Source: Ruegeria spongiae (GTDB lineage Bacteria > Pseudomonadota > Alphaproteobacteria > Rhodobacterales > Rhodobacteraceae). From it: 64,000 nucleotides of DNA. Made by a program: the position numbers and the translations under genes. This document shows, piece after piece, positions 18,304 through 29,343 of the stretch. Numbering within the stretch: position 1 is the stretch's first letter; each line of letters opens with the position of its first letter. The stretch spans positions 124,001 to 188,000 of the forward strand of contig NZ_JAMFMB010000004.1 of NCBI RefSeq assembly GCF_023502395.1, read 5' to 3'. The notes beneath the pieces are model-generated. The model had not been told where the DNA came from and did no database searches. It saw only the letters and a program-made list of their open reading frames with translations.

Positions 18304-19821
18304 TTACAGATCCATCAGCAGGCGGCGGGGGTCTTCCAGCGCTTCCTTGACACGCACAAGGAAGGTCACCGCGCCCTTGCCGTCAACGATACGGTGGTCA
18401 TAGGTCAGCGCCAGATACATCATCGGGCGGATCTTGACCTCGCCATTGATGGCCATCGGACGGTCCTGGATCTTGTGCATGCCCAGGATACCCGATTGCG
18501 GCGGGTTCAGGATCGGCGAGGACATCAGCGAGCCATAGACGCCACCATTGGAGATGGTGAAGGTGCCGCCCTGCATCTCGGCCATCGACAGCTTGCCGTC
18601 ACGGGCGCGTTTGCCCTTTTCGGCGATGGCCTTCTCGATGGCGGCGAAGGACATTGCATCGGCGTCGCGGATGACCGGAACAACCAGACCCTGCGGCGTC
18701 CCGGCGGCGACGCCCATATGGACGAAGTTCTTGTAGACGATGTCGGTGCCGTCGATCTCGGCATTGACCTCGGGCACCTCCTTCAGCGCATGACAACAGG
18801 CCTTGGTGAAGAAAGACATGAAGCCCAGGCGCACGCCGTGCTTCTTCTCGAACTGGTCCTTGTACTGATTGCGCAGCGCCATCACTTCGGTCATGTCCAC
18901 CTCGTTGTAGGTGGTCAGGATCGCGGCGGTGTTCTGGGCATCCTTCAGGCGCCTGGCGATGGTCTGGCGCAGGCGGGTCATCTTGACCCGTTCCTCGCGC
19001 GAGGCATCTTCGGCGGCAACCGGCGCGCGCGGGGCCTGGGTTGTGGCAGGTGCGGCGGCTGGTGCCGCAGTTGCGGCGGCGGCAACGGCGCGGGTCACGT
19101 CTTCTTTCATTACACGGCCATCGCGACCGGTGCCCTGCACCTGATCAGCGCTCAGCCCAGCCTCGGCCATGGCTTTTTCAGCCGAAGGCGCGTTGGCGAT
19201 GTCCTTGCCGCTTGTCGCGGCGCTTGCCGCAGGTGCTGCCGCTGCAGCGGGGGCAAGTGCCGCACCGCTGGCAGAGCCCGAGATCACCGCCAGTTTGGCG
19301 GTGGCATCCACGGTTGTGCCTTCGGGCGCGGAGATTTCCGCCAACACACCCGATGCGGGTGCGGGTACCTCGACTGAGACCTTGTCGGTTTCCAGCTCAC
19401 ACAGCATTTCGTCCTGCGCGACAGCGTCGCCCACCTGTTTGAACCAGGTGGAGACGGTGGCTTCGGTGACGGACTCACCCAGCGTAGGCACCATCACGTC
19501 GACCGATCCACCGGAAGCAGCGTGTGCGGCTGCGGGTGCCGCGTCGGCGGCGGGGGCAGCGGCAGGCGCGGGGGCAGCGCCTTCGTCGGCGCTGATGGTG
19601 GCAAGCAGCGCGTCGACGCCAACGGTTTCACCTTCGGCGGCGACGATCTCCCCCATGGTACCGGCGGCGGGCGAGGGGACCTCGACCGTGACCTTGTCGG
19701 TCTCGAGCTCGCAGAGCATTTCGTCAATGGCGACGGCATCGCCGGGCTTCTTGAACCACGTGGCGACCGTGGCTTCGGTCACGGATTCGCCAAGCGTGGG
19801 AACACGAACTTCGGTTGTCAT
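18304..19821 (-). CDS. sucB: Dihydrolipoyllysine succinyltransferase (E2) with two lipoyl domains
   Basis: A 505-residue E2 core of 2-oxoglutarate dehydrogenase. It has two lipoyl domains with lipoylated lysines Lys43 and Lys147, each in ELETDKV. A peripheral subunit-binding domain lies at about 207-246, and the C-terminal catalytic domain holds His476 and Asp480 in HRIVDG. Alanine/proline-rich linkers separate the domains. It is about 100 residues longer than E. coli SucB, which has one lipoyl domain. It follows sucA by 3 bp. Confidence 0.95.
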   Translation of the reverse strand: MTTEVRVPTLGESVTEATVATWFKKPGDAVAIDEMLCELETDKVTVEVPSPAAGTMGEIVAAEGETVGVDALLATISADEGAAPAPAAAPAADAAPAAAHAASGGSVDVMVPTLGESVTEATVSTWFKQVGDAVAQDEMLCELETDKVSVEVPAPASGVLAEISAPEGTTVDATAKLAVISGSASGAALAPAAAAAPAASAATSGKDIANAPSAEKAMAEAGLSADQVQGTGRDGRVMKEDVTRAVAAAATAAPAAAPATTQAPRAPVAAEDASREERVKMTRLRQTIARRLKDAQNTAAILTTYNEVDMTEVMALRNQYKDQFEKKHGVRLGFMSFFTKACCHALKEVPEVNAEIDGTDIVYKNFVHMGVAAGTPQGLVVPVIRDADAMSFAAIEKAIAEKGKRARDGKLSMAEMQGGTFTISNGGVYGSLMSSPILNPPQSGILGMHKIQDRPMAINGEVKIRPMMYLALTYDHRIVDGKGAVTFLVRVKEALEDPRRLLMDL

Positions 19822-19824
19822 GTG

Positions 19825-22782
19825 TTACTTTCCTTCGATGCTCAGCGCTTCGTTCACGAGCGCCTCTTGTTGGAATTTGTGCTGGCTGGCCAGACCGGTC
19901 GCGGGTGAGGCCGAGGTGGCGCGACCGACATAGCGTGGGCGCGAGTGTTTGGCTTTGATCCGGGTGAGGACCCATTCGATGTTGGGTTCGATAAAGCTCC
20001 AGGCGCCCTGGTTCTTGGGCTCTTCCTGGCACCAGACGATCTCGGCCCCTTTGAAGCGTTCCAATTCGTTGATCAGCGAATGGGCCGGGAATGGGTAATA
20101 CTGTTCGATCCGCATCAGGTAGACATCGTCGATGCCGCGCGCGTCGCGTTCTTCCAGCAGGTCAAAATAGACCTTGCCCGAGCAAAGCACCACTCGCTTG
20201 ATCTTGTTGTCGGGTTTGAGCTTGGTGTCGGAATTGCCGTGCTGGGCGTCATCCCACAGCACCCGGTGGAAGCTGGAGCCGGTGGTGAACTCCTCGGTCT
20301 TGCTGACCGCCAGCTTGTGGCGCAGCAGCGACTTGGGTGTCACCAGGATCAGCGGCTTGCGGAAGGTGCGGTGCAACTGACGGCGCAGGATGTGGAAATA
20401 GTTCGCGGGCGTGGTGCAATTCGCCACGATCCAGTTGTCCTGACCGCACATCTGCAGGAACCGTTCCAGCCGGGCCGAGCTGTGTTCGGGGCCTTGCCCC
20501 TCGAATCCGTGCGGTAGCAGGGTGACCAGGCCCGACATGCGCAGCCACTTGCTTTCGCCCGAGCTGATGAACTGATCGAACATGATTTGCGCACCATTGG
20601 CGAAATCGCCGAACTGCGCCTCCCACAGGACCAACGCATTTGGTTCGGCCAGCGAGTAACCATATTCAAACCCCAGCACCGCATATTCGCTGAGCATCGA
20701 GTCGATCACATCATAATGCGATTGCCCGGCGCGGATGTTGTTGAGCGGGTAATAACGGTCTTCGGTGTCCTGATTGACGAAGCCGGAATGGCGTTGCGAG
20801 AAGGTGCCACGCGTGGCGTCCTGCCCCGACAGGCGGACCGGATACCCTTCGGTCAGCAGCGAGCCGAAGGCCAGCGCCTCGCCGGTGGCCCAATCGAACC
20901 CTTCGCCGGTTTCGAACATCTTCTTCTTGGCGTCCATCAGCCGGCCCACGGTCTTGTGCATGGGGAAGCCTTCAGGAACGCGGGACAGCGCGGCACCGAT
21001 CTCGGCAAAGGTCTCGGGTTTGATAGCCGTGTCGCCGCGGACATACTCGTCTTTGCTTTTGTCCATATGCGACCAGCGCCCATCCAGCCAGTCGGCCTTG
21101 TTGGGCTTGTAATTCTTTCCGGCCTCGAACTCTTCGTTCAGATAGGCCTGGAAGGCGGCCTTCATATCCTCGATCTCGCCCTCGGGAAGCAGCCCGTCCT
21201 TGACCAGCCGCGCAGTATAGAGGCTGAGCGTGGTCTTATGCGTCTTGATCTTCTTGTACATGATCGGGTTGGTGAACATGGGCTCATCGCCCTCGTTATG
21301 CCCGAAGCGGCGATAGCAGAAGATGTCGATCACCACGTCCTTGTGGAACTTCTGCCGGAATTCGGTCGCCACTTTGGCGGCATGCACAACCGCCTCGGGG
21401 TCGTCGCCGTTGACGTGGAAGATCGGCGCCTCGACCATCAGCGCGATATCGGTCGGATATGGCGATGAGCGGCTGAAATGCGGTGCGGTGGTAAAGCCGA
21501 TCTGGTTGTTGACCACGATATGCATGGTGCCACCGGTCTTGTGCCCTTTCAGGCCGCTCAGACCGAAGCCTTCGGCGACCACGCCCTGACCGGCAAAGGC
21601 CGCGTCCCCATGCAGCAGGATGCCCATCACCTTGGTGCGTTCGGTGTCGTTCAACTGATCCTGCTTGGCGCGGACCTTGCCCAGAACCACAGGGTTCACC
21701 GCCTCAAGGTGGCTGGGGTTGGCGGTCAGCGACAGGTGCACCGTGTTGCCGTCGAACTCGCGGTCACTGGAGGCACCCAGATGGTATTTCACATCGCCCG
21801 AGCCATCCACATCTTCGGGCTTGAAGCTGCCGCCCTGAAACTCGTTGAAAATCGCCTTGTAGGGCTTGGCCATCACGTTGGCGAGGATGTTCAGCCGCCC
21901 CCGGTGCGGCATGCCGATCACGATGTCCCGCAGACCCAGCGCACCACCGCGCTTGATGATCTGTTCCATCGCCGGGATCAGGCTTTCACCGCCATCAAGG
22001 CCGAACCGTTTGGTGCCCATGTATTTGACATGCAGGAATTTCTCGAACCCTTCTGCCTGCACCATCTTGTTGAGGATTGCCTTGCGCCCCTCGCGGGTAA
22101 AGCGGACCTCTTTGCCGAACCCTTCGATCCGTTCCTTCAGCCAGGCAGCCTCGTCCGGGTTCGAGATATGCATGTATTGCAGCGCGAATGTGCCGCAATA
22201 GGTGCGTTTGACGATCTCGACGATCTGCCGCATCGAGGCGACCTGCAGACCCAGCACGTTGTCGATGAAGATCGGCCGATCCATGTCACCATCGGTGAAG
22301 CCATAGGTCTTGGGGTCCAACTCGGGGTGCGGGGTGCCGGACCGCATGCCCAGCGGGTCCAGATCGGCGACCAGATGGCCCCTGATGCGATAGGCCCGGA
22401 TCAGCATCAGCGCCCGGATTGAATCAAGCACCGCGCGTTTGATCTGATCATCGCTGACCTCGACGCCCGCGCTGGCGGCCTTGTCCTTGATCTTCTTGCC
22501 CGCCGCCTTGGTTTCGGCCACCGGCCATTCCCCGGTCAGCGCGCCGGTGATCTCATCAGCAGGCACAGGCGGCCAGTCATTGCGCGCCCAGGAAGGACCC
22601 GCCGCATCGGCCTTCACATCCAGCTCGGCATCACCCATCTGCCTGAAAAACTCGGCCCATGCAGCATCCACCGCGTTGGGGTCGTTGGCGTATTGGGCAT
22701 AGAGCTGCTCCAGATATGCCGCATTGTGCCCCTGCATGAAGCTCGAGGCATGGAACTGGTCGTTGGGCGATTGGTCGGTCAT
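19825..22782 (-). CDS. sucA: 2-oxoglutarate dehydrogenase E1 component
   Basis: This 985-residue thiamine-diphosphate enzyme decarboxylates 2-oxoglutarate and transfers succinyl to the lipoyl groups of SucB. Recognisable blocks are the N-terminal segment near residues 12-50, HRGRLN and GDAAFAGQG in the ThDP domain, and LSGQDATRGTFSQRH in the second domain. Length is slightly above E. coli SucA (933). The ATG overlaps the stop of the upstream DUF805 gene by 4 nt, so the two are coupled. Confidence 0.97.
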   Translation of the reverse strand: MTDQSPNDQFHASSFMQGHNAAYLEQLYAQYANDPNAVDAAWAEFFRQMGDAELDVKADAAGPSWARNDWPPVPADEITGALTGEWPVAETKAAGKKIKDKAASAGVEVSDDQIKRAVLDSIRALMLIRAYRIRGHLVADLDPLGMRSGTPHPELDPKTYGFTDGDMDRPIFIDNVLGLQVASMRQIVEIVKRTYCGTFALQYMHISNPDEAAWLKERIEGFGKEVRFTREGRKAILNKMVQAEGFEKFLHVKYMGTKRFGLDGGESLIPAMEQIIKRGGALGLRDIVIGMPHRGRLNILANVMAKPYKAIFNEFQGGSFKPEDVDGSGDVKYHLGASSDREFDGNTVHLSLTANPSHLEAVNPVVLGKVRAKQDQLNDTERTKVMGILLHGDAAFAGQGVVAEGFGLSGLKGHKTGGTMHIVVNNQIGFTTAPHFSRSSPYPTDIALMVEAPIFHVNGDDPEAVVHAAKVATEFRQKFHKDVVIDIFCYRRFGHNEGDEPMFTNPIMYKKIKTHKTTLSLYTARLVKDGLLPEGEIEDMKAAFQAYLNEEFEAGKNYKPNKADWLDGRWSHMDKSKDEYVRGDTAIKPETFAEIGAALSRVPEGFPMHKTVGRLMDAKKKMFETGEGFDWATGEALAFGSLLTEGYPVRLSGQDATRGTFSQRHSGFVNQDTEDRYYPLNNIRAGQSHYDVIDSMLSEYAVLGFEYGYSLAEPNALVLWEAQFGDFANGAQIMFDQFISSGESKWLRMSGLVTLLPHGFEGQGPEHSSARLERFLQMCGQDNWIVANCTTPANYFHILRRQLHRTFRKPLILVTPKSLLRHKLAVSKTEEFTTGSSFHRVLWDDAQHGNSDTKLKPDNKIKRVVLCSGKVYFDLLEERDARGIDDVYLMRIEQYYPFPAHSLINELERFKGAEIVWCQEEPKNQGAWSFIEPNIEWVLTRIKAKHSRPRYVGRATSASPATGLASQHKFQQEALVNEALSIEGK

Positions 22783-23327
22783 GATGTTACCTCATGTGGG
22801 TTGGGACCGTATTTGTTGGTGCCGGGTTGGCTGGGGCGGGTCAGCCACCACAGCATCAGTAGCGGCGATAGCACGAGAATGATTAACGTCGGGATCACGA
22901 TCAGGAGCGTGGCGCGGGTGAAGAGGATGTCGAGGCGATGCGCGCCTCCGTGACCCAGCGTCGAGGCAAGGCCGATGCCAAAGACCAGCACAGCCAGCGC
23001 GCCAAGCGCCAGCAGAATGGGAAACAGCGCATACAGCCCGCTGCGCCCGGTATCATGCATCCGCCGCCAAGCGACAGCCAGATTGGGCAGAAAGACGATC
23101 AGGGCAACGATGCTCTGCACCGGGCCGTTCGAAGTGGCCGTCACGGTGGTTATGTCGTTCACTTGTGTCTTGGACACCTGAGTGAAGAACTGTGCGTCGA
23201 TGATCCCGGCAAGAACGCTCCAGATCACGACGAACAGGAAAAAGAACCAGTATTCGGGGCGAGAGGCCCGCCCCGAAAAGGTGAGGAATTTAGAGAAACA
23301 CGTTTTGACTGCCAAGCCAAAGGTCAT
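22779..23327 (-). CDS. DUF805 family membrane protein inside the suc block
   Basis: A 182-residue protein. The N-terminal GRASRPEYWFFFLF pattern, followed by four hydrophobic segments, is typical of DUF805. It starts at 23327, where GGGAGGAG lies 8 nt upstream. An ATG 27 nt further upstream lacks such a site. It lies between sucD and sucA on the same strand, its stop overlapping the sucA ATG. Function unknown. Its conserved position suggests only cotranscription. Confidence 0.82.
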   Translation of the reverse strand: MTFGLAVKTCFSKFLTFSGRASRPEYWFFFLFVVIWSVLAGIIDAQFFTQVSKTQVNDITTVTATSNGPVQSIVALIVFLPNLAVAWRRMHDTGRSGLYALFPILLALGALAVLVFGIGLASTLGHGGAHRLDILFTRATLLIVIPTLIILVLSPLLMLWWLTRPSQPGTNKYGPNPHEVTS

Positions 23328-23371
23328 GTGCTTCGCTCCTCCCAAAGCTACCAATCGGTGGCCGAGCGGCC

Positions 23372-24253
23372 TTACCCGATCGCTTCCAAAACGGCTTCAC
23401 CCAGCTGCGCCGGGCTTTCGGCCACGACGATACCGGCTGCGCGCATGGCTTCGATTTTGTCCTCGGCACCGCCTTTGCCACCGGCGACAATCGCGCCCGC
23501 GTGGCCCATGCGGCGGCCCGGAGGGGCCGTGCGGCCTGCGATGAAGCCTGCGGTGGGTTTGGAGCGGCCCTTCTTGGCCTCATCGGCCAGGAATTGCGCG
23601 GCCTCTTCCTCGGCCGACCCGCCGATCTCACCGATCATGATGATGCTTTCGGTTTCGTCATCTCCAAGGAACCATTCCAGCACATCGATATGCTCGGTGC
23701 CTTTGATCGGGTCGCCACCGATGCCGACGCAGGTGGACTGGCCAAGACCCACGTCGGTGGTCTGCTTGACCGCCTCATAGGTGAGCGTGCCCGAGCGTGA
23801 CACAACGCCGACCGAGCCACGCTTGTGGATGTGGCCGGGCATGATGCCGATCTTGCAGGCGTCGGGCGTGATGACACCGGGGCAGTTGGGGCCGATCAGG
23901 CGCGATTTCGAGCCTTCCAGCGCGCGCTGCACCTTCATCATGTCCAGAACCGGGATGCCTTCGGTGATGCAGACGATCACCTCCATCTCGGCATCAATCG
24001 CTTCGAGGATCGAGTCGGCGGCAAAGGGGGGCGGGACATAGATCACCGAGGCATTGGCCTCGGTCACCGCCTTGGCCTCGTGGACCGAGTTGAAGACCGG
24101 CAGGTCGAGATGGGTCATCCCGCCTTTGCCCGGCGTCACGCCACCGACCATCTTGGTGCCATAAGCGATGGCCTGTTCAGTGTGGAATGTGCCCTGCGAG
24201 CCGGTCAGGCCCTGACAGATGACTTTGGTGTTTTCGTCGATGAGGACGGCCAT
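23372..24253 (-). CDS. sucD: Succinyl-CoA ligase alpha subunit
   Basis: A 293-residue subunit that binds CoA and carries the phosphohistidine. The CoA-binding TGSQGTFH is near residues 17-24, VTPGKGG near 39-45 and GPNCPG near 122-127, and the active-site His251 is in GHAGAIV. It pairs with SucC for substrate-level ATP or GTP formation. It is separated from sucC by an unrelated small gene (24266-24610), unlike the usual adjacent sucCD. Confidence 0.97.
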   Translation of the reverse strand: MAVLIDENTKVICQGLTGSQGTFHTEQAIAYGTKMVGGVTPGKGGMTHLDLPVFNSVHEAKAVTEANASVIYVPPPFAADSILEAIDAEMEVIVCITEGIPVLDMMKVQRALEGSKSRLIGPNCPGVITPDACKIGIMPGHIHKRGSVGVVSRSGTLTYEAVKQTTDVGLGQSTCVGIGGDPIKGTEHIDVLEWFLGDDETESIIMIGEIGGSAEEEAAQFLADEAKKGRSKPTAGFIAGRTAPPGRRMGHAGAIVAGGKGGAEDKIEAMRAAGIVVAESPAQLGEAVLEAIG

Positions 24254-24265
24254 TGATTTCTCCAG

Positions 24266-24610
24266 TTAAAGTATCGTCTGAATGCCGGAAATTGCCATTC
24301 CGACCACTCCGACGATGAGAAGCCCGAGCAATGGAATGCGCAGGAACTTCATTGCTGAATTGTAGGAGCCTTCTGAAACGTGATGTGTCCTGTAGGTCAC
24401 GCCAAAAGACTTGTCGAAAGTCTTGAGTGGGTTTTCCGTCACCGAAACCACGGGAACGTTTCCATCCTGATCCGCAGACATGCTCGCAGCGGCTTGACCT
24501 GCGTATGTAAGTCCTACGAATATCAAGCTTACGCCGCTAATAGCCAAATGCTTCAGGAATGTTCCTTCAGCGGCCCAGGTGGACACAATTTCCCAAACAG
24601 TAGTCGGCAT
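24266..24610 (-). CDS. Small two-helix membrane protein between sucC and sucD
   Basis: A 114-residue protein. Hydrophobic segments at about 20-42 and 88-112 flank a polar middle part, so both ends may lie on the same side of the membrane. The ATG follows the sucC stop directly with no gap, with AAGGG in the sucC tail as possible ribosome binding site. Codon use matches less well than in its neighbours and the DNA is more AT-rich. I do not recognise the family. Confidence 0.65.
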   Translation of the reverse strand: MPTTVWEIVSTWAAEGTFLKHLAISGVSLIFVGLTYAGQAAASMSADQDGNVPVVSVTENPLKTFDKSFGVTYRTHHVSEGSYNSAMKFLRIPLLGLLIVGVVGMAISGIQTIL

Positions 24611-25804
24611 TTAACCCTTAACCGCCTTCACGATCTTCTCGGCACCGTCCTTCAGGTTGTCCGCCGCGATCACGTCCAGGCCAGAGGTGTTGATGATCTC
24701 TTTGCCCTTCTCGACATTCGTACCTTCCAGCCGCACGACCAGCGGAACTTGCAGGCCGACCTCTTTCACCGCGGCAACAACGCCCTCTGCGATGACGTCA
24801 CAGCGCATGATGCCGCCAAAGATGTTGACTAGAATGCCTTTGACCTGCGGGTCCGAGGTGATGATCTTGAACGCTTCGGTCACTTTCTCTTTGGTCGCAC
24901 CGCCGCCCACGTCGAGGAAGTTGGCAGGCTCGGCGCCGTAGAGCTTGATGATGTCCATGGTCGCCATCGCCAGACCCGCACCGTTGACCATGCAGCCGAT
25001 CTCACCATCCAGCGCGATGTAGTTCAGGTCGTATTTGGAGGCTTCCAGTTCCTTGGGGTCTTCTTCGGTGGTGTCGCGCAATTCAGCGATATCGGGGTGG
25101 CGGTAGACCGCGTTGCCGTCAAAGCCGACTTTGGCGTCCAGCACTTTCAGATCGCCGCTGTCGGTGACGATCAGCGGGTTGATCTCGAGCATCTCCATGT
25201 CTTTGTCGATGAAGGCCTTATAGAGCTGACCCATCAGCTTGACGCACTGCTTGACCTGACCACCGGTCAGACCCAGCGAGAATGCAATGCGGCGACCATG
25301 GTAGGGCTGATAGCCGGTGGCGGGATCGACCGAGAAGGACAGGATTTTCTCGGGCGTCGAGGCGGCGACCTCTTCGATGTCCATGCCGCCTTCGGTCGAG
25401 CAGACAAATGAGACGCGGCTGGTCTGGCGATCCACCAGCAGGGCGAGGTACAATTCGGTTTCGATGCCCGAGCCTGCTTCGATGTAGATGCGGTTGACCT
25501 GCTTGCCCGCCGGGCCGGTCTGATGGGTGACCAGAGTGCGGCCCAGCATCTTCTTGGCTTCTTCGGCGGCTTCCTCGACAGATTTGGTCAGGCGCACGCC
25601 GCCTTTTTCGCCAGCATCGGCCTCTTTGAAGCTGCCCTTGCCGCGTCCGCCCGCGTGGATCTGGGCCTTGACGACCCAGAGCGGTCCGTCAAGCTCTCCG
25701 GCGGCGGTCTTGGCTTCGTCGGCGCGGGTGATGACCTGGCCTTCGGACACCGGAGCGCCATAGCTGCGCAGAAGCGCCTTTGCCTGATATTCGTGGATGT
25801 TCAT
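24611..25804 (-). CDS. sucC: Succinyl-CoA ligase beta subunit
   Basis: A 397-residue subunit with an N-terminal ATP-grasp fold and a C-terminal ligase domain. It starts MNIHEYQAK as in most Suc[13 protein letters not shown] (about 46-57) is the nucleotide-binding loop, and [11 protein letters not shown] near residue 325 is the conserved C-terminal block. First gene of the sucC-to-lpdA run. The paired palindrome 104-139 bp upstream is its likely operator. Confidence 0.97.
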   Translation of the reverse strand: MNIHEYQAKALLRSYGAPVSEGQVITRADEAKTAAGELDGPLWVVKAQIHAGGRGKGSFKEADAGEKGGVRLTKSVEEAAEEAKKMLGRTLVTHQTGPAGKQVNRIYIEAGSGIETELYLALLVDRQTSRVSFVCSTEGGMDIEEVAASTPEKILSFSVDPATGYQPYHGRRIAFSLGLTGGQVKQCVKLMGQLYKAFIDKDMEMLEINPLIVTDSGDLKVLDAKVGFDGNAVYRHPDIAELRDTTEEDPKELEASKYDLNYIALDGEIGCMVNGAGLAMATMDIIKLYGAEPANFLDVGGGATKEKVTEAFKIITSDPQVKGILVNIFGGIMRCDVIAEGVVAAVKEVGLQVPLVVRLEGTNVEKGKEIINTSGLDVIAADNLKDGAEKIVKAVKG

Positions 25805-25907
25805 GAAAACTGTCCCGTGTGGCTGCGTTTGGGACTTTTTGGCGTGTGTGATATGTGGATTTAAAGGGTTTTTTGCAGGAACTGTGGAAAAACAGGCGAT
25901 TTTCGGT

Positions 25908-25943
25908 ATTTGTGATCACACGAAAAAAAGTGTGATCACAAAT
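25908..25943. promoter_or_regulatory. Paired TGTGATCACA palindromes upstream of sucC
   Basis: Two copies of the 10-bp palindrome TGTGATCACA (25911-25920 and 25931-25940) have centres exactly 20 bp apart. Together they form a perfect inverted repeat with 14-bp arms and an 8-bp A-rich centre. An almost identical pair lies upstream of sdhC. Not GC-rich and not next to a stop codon, so an operator is more likely than a terminator. Confidence 0.7.
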
Positions 25944-26006
25944 TCCCGACACCAGATGTTCTGGGGGTTTTGAAACCTGGCAGAAACGGATGATTCTGGC
26001 CGGAAC

Positions 26007-26035
26007 GAAAAATGCGCGCCCGGTTGGACGCGCAT
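26007..26035 (-). terminator. Rho-independent terminator after mdh
   Basis: ATGCGCG (26012-26018) pairs with CGCGCAT (26029-26035). The reverse-strand transcript then reads TTTTTCG. It lies about 29 bp past the mdh stop, separating mdh from the sucC promoter region. Confidence 0.75.
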
Positions 26036-26063
26036 ACACTATGTCGCGGTGAATCGGTGGCGG

Positions 26064-27065
<1,002 letters not shown>

Positions 27066-27187
27066 CTAGTCGTTAATGGCGCGGCTTGCAAGTGTTCTGC
27101 GACGCGGCATGGGCGCAGAGGCGCTCTATCGCTCTGCACTTGGCTGGGCTAAACCTCGGGCCGGACAGTTCTATTTGGGATGGCGCG

Positions 27188-27943
27188 ATGCCTGAGCTTG
27201 ACCCCTGGTTTTTTGCGGTCGCCATTCCGGCGGTGATCTTTGCGGGCTTTTCCAAGGGAGGCTTCGGCGGCGGTGTGGCCTTTGCCTCGTCGTCGATCCT
27301 GGCACTTGTACTGGAGCCGGGACAGGCGCTGGCGCTGATGTTACCGCTGCTGATGCTGGTCGATGTGGCGACGCTGAAACCCTATTGGAAGCGTTGGAGC
27401 GCGCGCGATTCCTGGGTGTTGGTTCTTGGCGGCCTGCCGGGGGTGGCGCTGGGGGCGTGGCTCTACAAGGCGACCGATGCCGATCTGTTGCGTCTTCTGA
27501 TTGGCGGTATTTCCGTGGGATTCGTAATTTGGCAGCTGTCGCAGAGCCGTGGCTGGGTGCGCGGCTTCCAACACGGGCTGACGGCAAAGGCGGGGCTATT
27601 TGCGGGGCTTGTGGCGGGGTTCACAAGTTTTGTCAGCCATGCGGGCGGCCCGCCAGCGGCGGTCTATCTGCTGGCCCAGCGTCTGGGCAAGACCGAGTAT
27701 CAGGCCAGCACCGTGCTTGTGTTCTGGGTGATCAACTTTGCCAAGGCGATACCCTACGCTTATCTGGGGCTGTTTACACTGGAAACGATCTGGGCCGATC
27801 TGCTGCTGGCCCCCTTTGCATTGCTGGGGGCCTGGCTGGGGGTGCGTGCGCATTGGATGGTGCCAGAGCGGCTGTTCTTTTCGCTCGCCTATCTGTTGCT
27901 GATGATCACGGGCTGCAAACTGATCTGGGATGCGCTGACGTGA
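27188..27943 (+). CDS. TSUP (TauE/SafE) family permease
   Basis: A 251-residue integral membrane protein with about seven to eight helices and the TSUP hallmark glycine-rich N-terminal motif FSKGGFGGG (about 21-29) and its C-terminal counterpart VSHAGGPPAA. The family exports sulfite, sulfoacetate or other organic anions; substrate unknown here. The start at 27188 omits 34 upstream in-frame codons that do not resemble a membrane segment. Confidence 0.85.
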   Translation: MPELDPWFFAVAIPAVIFAGFSKGGFGGGVAFASSSILALVLEPGQALALMLPLLMLVDVATLKPYWKRWSARDSWVLVLGGLPGVALGAWLYKATDADLLRLLIGGISVGFVIWQLSQSRGWVRGFQHGLTAKAGLFAGLVAGFTSFVSHAGGPPAAVYLLAQRLGKTEYQASTVLVFWVINFAKAIPYAYLGLFTLETIWADLLLAPFALLGAWLGVRAHWMVPERLFFSLAYLLLMITGCKLIWDALT

Positions 27944-27985
27944 CCCCTGTACGCGGCAGCTGAAAAGCCGCGCGGCGCGTCTGCA

Positions 27986-28300
27986 TCAGGCATCCTTGCC
28001 CTGGGCCGGCGCGGCCTCGGCCAGTGTTTCATAGGACTGACCCGAGGCAATAAGGCAGGTCATCCCGTTCGGCAGTGTGACCGTGATGGTCCACGTCCCG
28101 GTGGTGTCCGAGGCAAAGACCTCCATCACCGATCCCTGTTGCACCAGCCCGATGCCACGGCGGCTTTCGCCATATTTGTCGGAAAGCCGGTCCAGCACCA
28201 CGTCCCGAGGGGCGCAGTTGTTTTGTTCTGCCTGTAGCTGCTGTGCGGCCAGCGCCATCAGGCCCAGCCCCATCGTCATCTTGAGAAATCCGAGTGTCAT
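27986..28300 (-). CDS. Small secreted hypothetical protein
   Basis: A 104-residue protein with a signal peptide ending near Gln-Ala-Glu (about residue 25). It has two cysteines in the mature part (NNCAPRD and MTCLIAS) that may form a disulfide. The middle contains GTWTITVTLPNG, a probable beta hairpin. It diverges from mcl2, as I recall for homologues in this group. Family function unknown. Confidence 0.7.
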   Translation of the reverse strand: MTLGFLKMTMGLGLMALAAQQLQAEQNNCAPRDVVLDRLSDKYGESRRGIGLVQQGSVMEVFASDTTGTWTITVTLPNGMTCLIASGQSYETLAEAAPAQGKDA

Positions 28301-28397
28301 TGGTGGCCTCGCTGTTCTGAACCGATGTGAACAGGCTGCGCGAAGGGGCCTGACACCGGGTTAACGTGACGTTTCGGGCGGATGCAACAGGCTTTTG

Positions 28398-28413
28398 CTG
28401 CGATGCGGCGAAA
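28398..28413. promoter_or_regulatory. Ethylmalonyl-CoA-gene motif, mcl2 copy
   Basis: CTGCGATGCGGCGAAA lies 67-82 bp before the mcl2 ATG. It matches the ecm and ccr upstream copies (CTGCGTTGCGGCAYAA) at most positions. Confidence 0.5.
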
Positions 28414-28479
28414 TTATCCTTGAACTTTCCGGCAGAAAAATGCACCTCTCCGCGCAACTATATTGCTCAGGAGAGGCAC

Positions 28480-29340
28480 ATGGATCAGCGCCAGCGACCC
28501 TATCGTTCCGTATTGTACATCCCGGCATCGCGGGAACGCGCGCTTGAGAAAGCCAGAACGCTGCCGGTCGACGCCATCATCTTTGACCTCGAAGATGCGG
28601 TCTCGGCTGACGAAAAAGACGCCGCGCGCGAAACGCTGAAATCGGCGCTTGCGCAGGGTGGCTATGGCAACCGGTTCCGGATCGTGCGGATCAACGGGCT
28701 GGATACGCCCTGGGGCCGCGCCGACGCGGAAGCAGTGCGCGAGATGGGTGCGGATGTGGTTCTGGTTCCCAAAGTCGGATCGGCGACGGATGTGGATGCC
28801 GTGGCGGCGATCACCGGCGACCTGCCGATCTGGGCGATGATGGAAACACCACGTGGCATGCTCAACGCGGCCCAAATCGCGGCGCATCCGCTGATGGCAG
28901 GGTTCGTGATGGGCACCAATGATCTGGCCAAGGAATTGCAGACCAACTTCCGCCCGGATCGTGAACCGCTGTTGACCTCGCTGGGACTCTGTCTGCTGGC
29001 GGCCAAGGCCGAGGGGCTGATCATTGTCGACGGCGTCTATAACGCATTCAAGGATGTCGACGGGCTGGCCGTCGAGTGTCAGCAGGGTCGCGATATGGGG
29101 TTTGACGGCAAGACGCTGATCCACCCGGCGCAGGTCGAGGTGGCAAATACCGCCTTTGCGCCCTCCGACGGCGACATCGATCTGGCCCGCCGCCAGATCG
29201 CCGCTTTTGACGAGGTTCATGCGCAGGGGCAGGGCGTTGCCGTGGTCGACGGCAAGATCGTCGAAAACCTGCATGTTGCAACCGCCCGTGAAATTCTGGC
29301 AAAAGCCGAAGCAATTCAGGTCATGCAAGCGGAGAGCTAG
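28480..29340 (+). CDS. mcl2: (3S)-malyl-CoA thioesterase (HpcH/HpaI, CitE-like)
   Basis: A 286-residue CitE-fold protein. It has RSVLYIPAS near the N-terminus, the metal-binding IIFDLEDAV (about 32-40) with Glu and Asp ligands, PKVGS and METPRG. By length and by neighbourhood (mch three genes downstream, mdh and sdh flanking) it corresponds to Mcl2 of Rhodobacter sphaeroides. That enzyme hydrolyses (3S)-malyl-CoA to malate and CoA in the ethylmalonyl-CoA pathway. Malyl-CoA lyase (Mcl1) is a related alternative. GGAGAGG precedes the ATG at 28480. Confidence 0.85.
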   Translation: MDQRQRPYRSVLYIPASRERALEKARTLPVDAIIFDLEDAVSADEKDAARETLKSALAQGGYGNRFRIVRINGLDTPWGRADAEAVREMGADVVLVPKVGSATDVDAVAAITGDLPIWAMMETPRGMLNAAQIAAHPLMAGFVMGTNDLAKELQTNFRPDREPLLTSLGLCLLAAKAEGLIIVDGVYNAFKDVDGLAVECQQGRDMGFDGKTLIHPAQVEVANTAFAPSDGDIDLARRQIAAFDEVHAQGQGVAVVDGKIVENLHVATAREILAKAEAIQVMQAES

Positions 29341-29343
29341 CTT

